From contig JAJDBL010000183.1 in NCBI GenBank assembly GCA_029261375.1, positions 1-5,873 of the forward strand: a stretch of DNA of 5,873 nucleotides. Direction: 5' to 3'. The stretch comes from Nitrospirales bacterium (GTDB lineage: Bacteria; Nitrospirota; Nitrospiria; Nitrospirales; UBA2166). The notes under the pieces were generated by a model. It searched no databases, had not been told where the DNA came from, and saw only the letters and a list, made by a program, of their open reading frames with translations. Shown in pieces: positions 5,679-5,873 of the stretch (position 1 is the stretch's first letter; each line of letters begins with the position of its first letter). A program made the translations under genes and the position numbers.

Positions 5679-5873
5679 TTAGAAACGGTGCGCACCGTGT
5701 TCCCCCAGCGCAAAACTCCACTGGAGAAACACCCCATGCAGTGCCTCGTTGCGGCGGCTTTCGGCAAAGTCCACGTTATATTGCACGCGGAGTCGAGAAA
5801 ATTCAGATGTCGACCATGAGATATTGGGGGAGACGCGATAGCGTTCGCTACGCAGGTCGTCAGTAAACTGAGC
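5679..5873 (-). CDS. Outer-membrane beta-barrel protein, C-terminal fragment (5' end outside window)
   Basis: The last 64 codons and TAA of a gene entering from the right edge; the frame is open to base 5873. The peptide alternates polar and hydrophobic residues as in beta strands, for example RLRVQYNVDFAES (28-39) and the last strand GVFLQWSFALG (47-57), and it ends in HGAHRF with a C-terminal Phe, the signal recognised by the BAM assembly machinery. This points to an outer-membrane barrel such as a porin or TonB-dependent receptor; the domain that would decide is outside the window. It lies 117 bp before znuA on the same strand, so a role in passing zinc across the outer membrane, perhaps in one transcript, is a reasonable inference. 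A His-containing tail next to a zinc operon is suggestive only. Confidence 0.7.
   Translation of the reverse strand, partial: AQFTDDLRSERYRVSPNISWSTSEFSRLRVQYNVDFAESRRNEALHGVFLQWSFALGEHGAHRF

Noticed and set aside
5685..5698. Perfect 14-bp palindrome ACGGTGCGCACCGT
   Set aside because: It lies inside the last codons (HGAHR) of the outer-membrane protein gene, so codon content explains it. An operator role is possible but unsupported.
5770..5785. Zur-like sequence (ACGTTATATTGC) near the right edge
   Set aside because: Only half resembles a Zur box, it lacks symmetry, and it is within the coding sequence of the barrel protein.

Overview
All recognisable genes in this window lie on the minus strand, so transcription runs from high to low coordinates. 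The content is typical of a Gram-negative bacterium: an outer-membrane beta-barrel C-terminus, a periplasmic zinc-binding protein with its ABC transporter, and type II secretion system (T2SS) genes. The composition looks close to 50-55% GC by eye. The intergenic repeats resemble palindromic repeats I associate, from memory, with environmental lineages such as Nitrospirota. That taxonomic guess is weak.

Region 1 (5873 to about 3053) is a metal-uptake block. It starts with the last 64 codons of an outer-membrane barrel protein, ending in the terminal Phe typical of such proteins. After a 117 bp gap with a possible hairpin comes znuA (periplasmic binding protein), then znuC (ATPase), then znuB (permease). 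The last three are joined by two ATGA overlaps and are surely one operon. A His at the third metal-ligand position of ZnuA favours zinc over manganese. A plausible model is that the barrel protein brings metal through the outer membrane and ZnuABC carries it into the cytoplasm.

Region 2 (3052 to 2568) is a 485 bp gap without a convincing gene. It holds an inverted-repeat element of about 130 bp with 27-nt arms, a probable second and more decayed element of the same kind, a short perfect hairpin, and an AT-rich stretch that may carry the promoter of the next operon.

Region 3 (2567 to 1) is a T2SS operon segment in the order gspF-gspG-gspH-gspI. It comprises the inner-membrane platform protein, the major pseudopilin and two minor pseudopilins. 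gspF and gspG start at GTG codons chosen by clear ribosome binding sites. gspG and gspH overlap by one base (TAATG). gspI runs off the left edge and carries an unusual acidic insert. gspE, which often precedes gspF, is absent, so the rest of the secretion machine must be encoded further left or elsewhere.

I see no tRNA, rRNA, CRISPR array, transposase or prophage gene. No wholly new system is evident. The most notable items are the unlisted outer-membrane protein fragment before znuA and the layered inverted repeats between the two operons.
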